In this document: piece after piece, positions 24,828 through 26,694 of the stretch
Numbering within the stretch: the first letter of the stretch is position 1
Layout: each line of letters starts with the position of its first letter
Assembly (NCBI GenBank): GCA_035761805.1
Contig: DASTQL010000020.1
Span: forward strand, 1 to 26,694
Direction of reading: 5' to 3'
Source: DASTQL01 sp035761805
Lineage (GTDB): Bacteria > Actinomycetota > Actinomycetes > Jiangellales > Jiangellaceae
DNA: 26,694 nucleotides
Notes under the pieces: generated by a model
Told to the model about the DNA's origin: nothing
The model's input: the letters and a program-made list of their open reading frames with translations, nothing else
Databases searched by the model: none
Position numbers and translations under genes: made by a program

Positions 24828-26045
24828 TCAGTCGAACGCCGCGGCCACGGCCCGGGCGGTGCGGTGCCCGAGGTCGTAGCCGTCGTCCATGGCATCGCGG
24901 AAGTGCAAGCCGCCCCAGATCCGGGCGTGCAGGGCGTCGTGCTCGAGCGCGGTCAACGTGGTGTACGTGCGCTCGGCGCCGAGGGTGGGGTTGCGCAGGA
25001 CCAGGGTGGTGTCCTCGCCGAGCACGTTCCGGATCGTCTCGGCCATCGGAGATGTCGCGGCGGCGTGCCCGCTGGTGTAGTCGCCGTACGCCGGGTTCGG
25101 CACCAGTGGTGCCCAGCCCGCCTCGGGCTCGGTCGCCGGGTTGCCGTCGTCGACGGTGGCGATCGCCTGGACGGGACGCCAGAACCCGATCTCGAACTTG
25201 AGCCGGAAGGTCTCGATCATCGCGTTGGCGACCGAGGCGTCGATGAGCGCGAACAGCCGGGCGGTCCGGGCCAGGCTCGTGGGCTCGGCGTCGAGGAACC
25301 GGCACAGCGCGTCGCGGTACATGAGCGGCGAGTTGAACGCGAAGAACCGCGCGACGTCCGTCTGTGCCTGCGACCGCTGGGCCGAGTCGACCGACCCGAG
25401 CCGTCGGACCTCCTCGTAGTCGGCGGCGTACGCCGGGCTCGTGACCGCGTCCGGGCCGTCGAGCAGCACCGGTGCGATCGGGACCAGCGGCCGGACGAAT
25501 CCGAGCCAGGGGGTCGCCATCGCGCCCCCGGGCGGGGGTTGCCAGACGCCGATCGCCGCAGGCTTCGCGTACACGATCGAGGGGTCGCCGACCCCGTCGC
25601 CCACGCGGGACTCGATCATGGCGGCCGCGGCGGCCCGCCCGCTCAGGATGCCCCTCGCCTCGCCGGGCCCATCCGGCACCGTCGCCAGGCTCGCGGCGAG
25701 GTCGGTGGCCAGGTTCACGCGGGAGCCGACGAAGTAGGTGCTCAACACGTCGTGCGCCGCCGTCGCGACCGCCGCCCGTGCCGCGTTGCTGCCCATCCCC
25801 CGCGTCGCCTGTACCGCGTCGTGGACGGCAAGCGACGTGAACGCCAGGTGCAGGGCTCCGACCTGCGGCGGGGTGGCCCCCTCGGTGAAGATGGTGCGCA
25901 GCGCGATCCGCTGCCAGGCGACGGCGACGCCCGATGGAGCTCCCCGCGCGGCGGCGGAGCTCGCAGCGGGCGCGGTGACGACGGCCAGCGGCACGGCGAT
26001 GAGCAGGGCCACGCCGAGCGCGACCGAAGGACGACGAACGTGCAT
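24828..26045 (-). CDS. Secreted vanadium-dependent haloperoxidase-like protein (PAP2 superfamily)
   Basis: A 405-aa protein with a signal peptide (RPSVALGVALLIAVPLAVV, cleavage near ASSAAA). The C-terminal half has the vanadate/phosphate-binding residues of the vanadium haloperoxidase/PAP2 fold: RLKFEIGFWRPVQAI (Lys and Arg), YGDYTSGHAAATSPM (SGH, with the axial or acid-base His), and HARIWGGLHFRDAMDDG (Arg, and the His ligand to vanadate). The ATG at 26045 follows AGGAGATCGCC. Actual halide oxidation is unproven, since many actinobacterial homologues are uncharacterised. It lies between the integrase remnant and a divergent SARP-type regulator, which may control it. Confidence 0.88.
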   Translation of the reverse strand: MHVRRPSVALGVALLIAVPLAVVTAPAASSAAARGAPSGVAVAWQRIALRTIFTEGATPPQVGALHLAFTSLAVHDAVQATRGMGSNAARAAVATAAHDVLSTYFVGSRVNLATDLAASLATVPDGPGEARGILSGRAAAAAMIESRVGDGVGDPSIVYAKPAAIGVWQPPPGGAMATPWLGFVRPLVPIAPVLLDGPDAVTSPAYAADYEEVRRLGSVDSAQRSQAQTDVARFFAFNSPLMYRDALCRFLDAEPTSLARTARLFALIDASVANAMIETFRLKFEIGFWRPVQAIATVDDGNPATEPEAGWAPLVPNPAYGDYTSGHAAATSPMAETIRNVLGEDTTLVLRNPTLGAERTYTTLTALEHDALHARIWGGLHFRDAMDDGYDLGHRTARAVAAAFD

Positions 26046-26142
26046 GGCGATCTCCTGTCTTCGCGATGACCCGACTGTCGGCTCGGGTGCTGACGAAACG
26101 GCGACGGTCCGCTGACTGGTCTGGTGTCCGGGGAAGATTCCT

Positions 26143-26158
26143 GCGGTATCGCGGTATT
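26143..26158 (+). repeat. Tandem 8-mer in the haloperoxidase/SARP intergenic region
   Basis: GCGGTATC is followed directly by GCGGTATT. The site is in the centre of the 252-bp divergent promoter region, in its most AT-rich part. SARP-type activators bind short direct repeats, so it is a candidate operator. Two repeats alone are weak support. Confidence 0.3.
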
Positions 26159-26297
26159 AAGGGCGATAGTGAACGGCTCGTGCGGCCGATGTGTCGCGAT
26201 GCCTTGCGGATCCGCGCGCCAGGCAGAACGCTCGGGTCGTGGGGACCCGGTGAGCAGGTCTTCGGCAAGCACCCCCCGCGCCGTCACCGACGTTGGT

Positions 26298-26694
26298 GTG
26301 ACGTTTGCTGTGCTCGGGCCGCTCGAGGTCCTCGACAGCGACGGCCACCCGGTCGACGTCCCGGGTCGCCAGGAGCGAGTCCTGCTGGCGCTGTTGCTGA
26401 CTGCGCCGGGTCGGGTCTTCGCGGTGTCGGAGATCGCCGCCGGGCTGTGGGCGGGTGAGCCTCCCTCCCGTGCCGACAAGACCGTGCAGTCGTACGTGTC
26501 CCGGCTCCGACGGGCGCTGCCCGGTGGTGACACGCTGGTGCTCACCCGCAGGCCCGGCTACGTACTGGCGGTCGATCCGGCCTGGGTCGATGCGGAGCGG
26601 TTTCGTGCCTCGGTGTCAGCCGGTCGGCGCGAGCTGTCCGGCGGCCAGGCAGCTTCGGCTGCCGATCACCTCCGGGCCGCGCTGGCGTTGTGGC
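26298..26694 (+). CDS. AfsR/SARP (BTAD) family transcriptional regulator, N-terminal part
   Basis: The visible 132 codons form the OmpR-like winged-helix DNA-binding domain (VTFAVLGPLEVLDSDG, PGRQERVLLALLLTAPGRVF, SEIAAGLWAG, KTVQSYVSRLRRALPGG, LVLTRRPGYVLAV). The first part of the BTAD helical repeat domain follows (VDAERFRASVSAGRREL, AADHLRAALALW). The gene runs off the right edge, so an NB-ARC/TPR extension cannot be judged. I chose the GTG at 26298 because homologues begin just before xFxVLGPLEV; a GTG at 26250 is the alternative. It is divergent from the haloperoxidase gene. Confidence 0.88.
   Translation, partial: MTFAVLGPLEVLDSDGHPVDVPGRQERVLLALLLTAPGRVFAVSEIAAGLWAGEPPSRADKTVQSYVSRLRRALPGGDTLVLTRRPGYVLAVDPAWVDAERFRASVSAGRRELSGGQAASAADHLRAALALW

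Overview
The window is high-GC DNA (roughly 70% by eye) with dense GTG/ATG-started genes, typical of an actinobacterium. The order carD - ispD - ispF - cysS - rlmB is the conserved actinobacterial block (Rv3583c to Rv3579c in Mycobacterium tuberculosis). The DUF4032 gene, the MsiK-like orphan sugar ATPase, the AbiEi/DUF559-type protein and the dispersed 80-bp repeat suggest Nocardioidaceae or a close relative. That family placement is an inference; only the phylum is well supported.

Region 1 (1-9360) is sugar-acid and pentose-phosphate metabolism. A leftward operon holds uxaC (glucuronate isomerase), a fructuronate reductase-like mannitol dehydrogenase and gntK (gluconokinase, running off the left edge). 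A rightward GH3 beta-glucosidase lacks its N-terminus. Then come gnd (6-phosphogluconate dehydrogenase) and a convergent tal (transaldolase). uxaC, GH3 and tal together carry six single-base frameshifts, while gnd between them is intact. Similar 14-bp LacI-type operators (NGCAAYNGNTTGCC) lie upstream of uxaC, gnd and tal and suggest one regulon. A truncated PP-loop ATPase fragment ends the region.

Region 2 (9363-16437) has a UbiA-family prenyltransferase on the minus strand, then carD with a strong hairpin terminator, then ispD-ispF-phosphotransferase-cysS-rlmB as a tightly packed operon. Between carD and ispD lies a 575-bp gene-free element: two 80-bp inverted repeats enclosing three stem-loop units about 83 bp apart.

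Region 3 (16562-22864) has an acyl-CoA dehydrogenase, then a second pair of the same 80-bp inverted repeats enclosing one gene, an AbiEi-like winged-helix plus DUF559 nuclease-like protein. DUF4032, MsiK-like ATPase and glpQ follow, all leftward.

Region 4 (22865-26694) is a patchwork: the C-terminal remnant of a LacI regulator, a CBS-domain protein, a 62-aa ORF with a strong ribosome binding site, tRNA-Thr(TGT), a tyrosine-recombinase remnant that has lost its catalytic Tyr, a secreted vanadium-type haloperoxidase, and the start of an AfsR/SARP-type regulator cut by the right edge.

The best candidate for something undescribed is the 80-bp repeat. Its four copies form two inverted pairs, each bracketing a discrete cassette: one carries a defence-like gene, the other a hairpin array that interrupts a normally contiguous gene pair.
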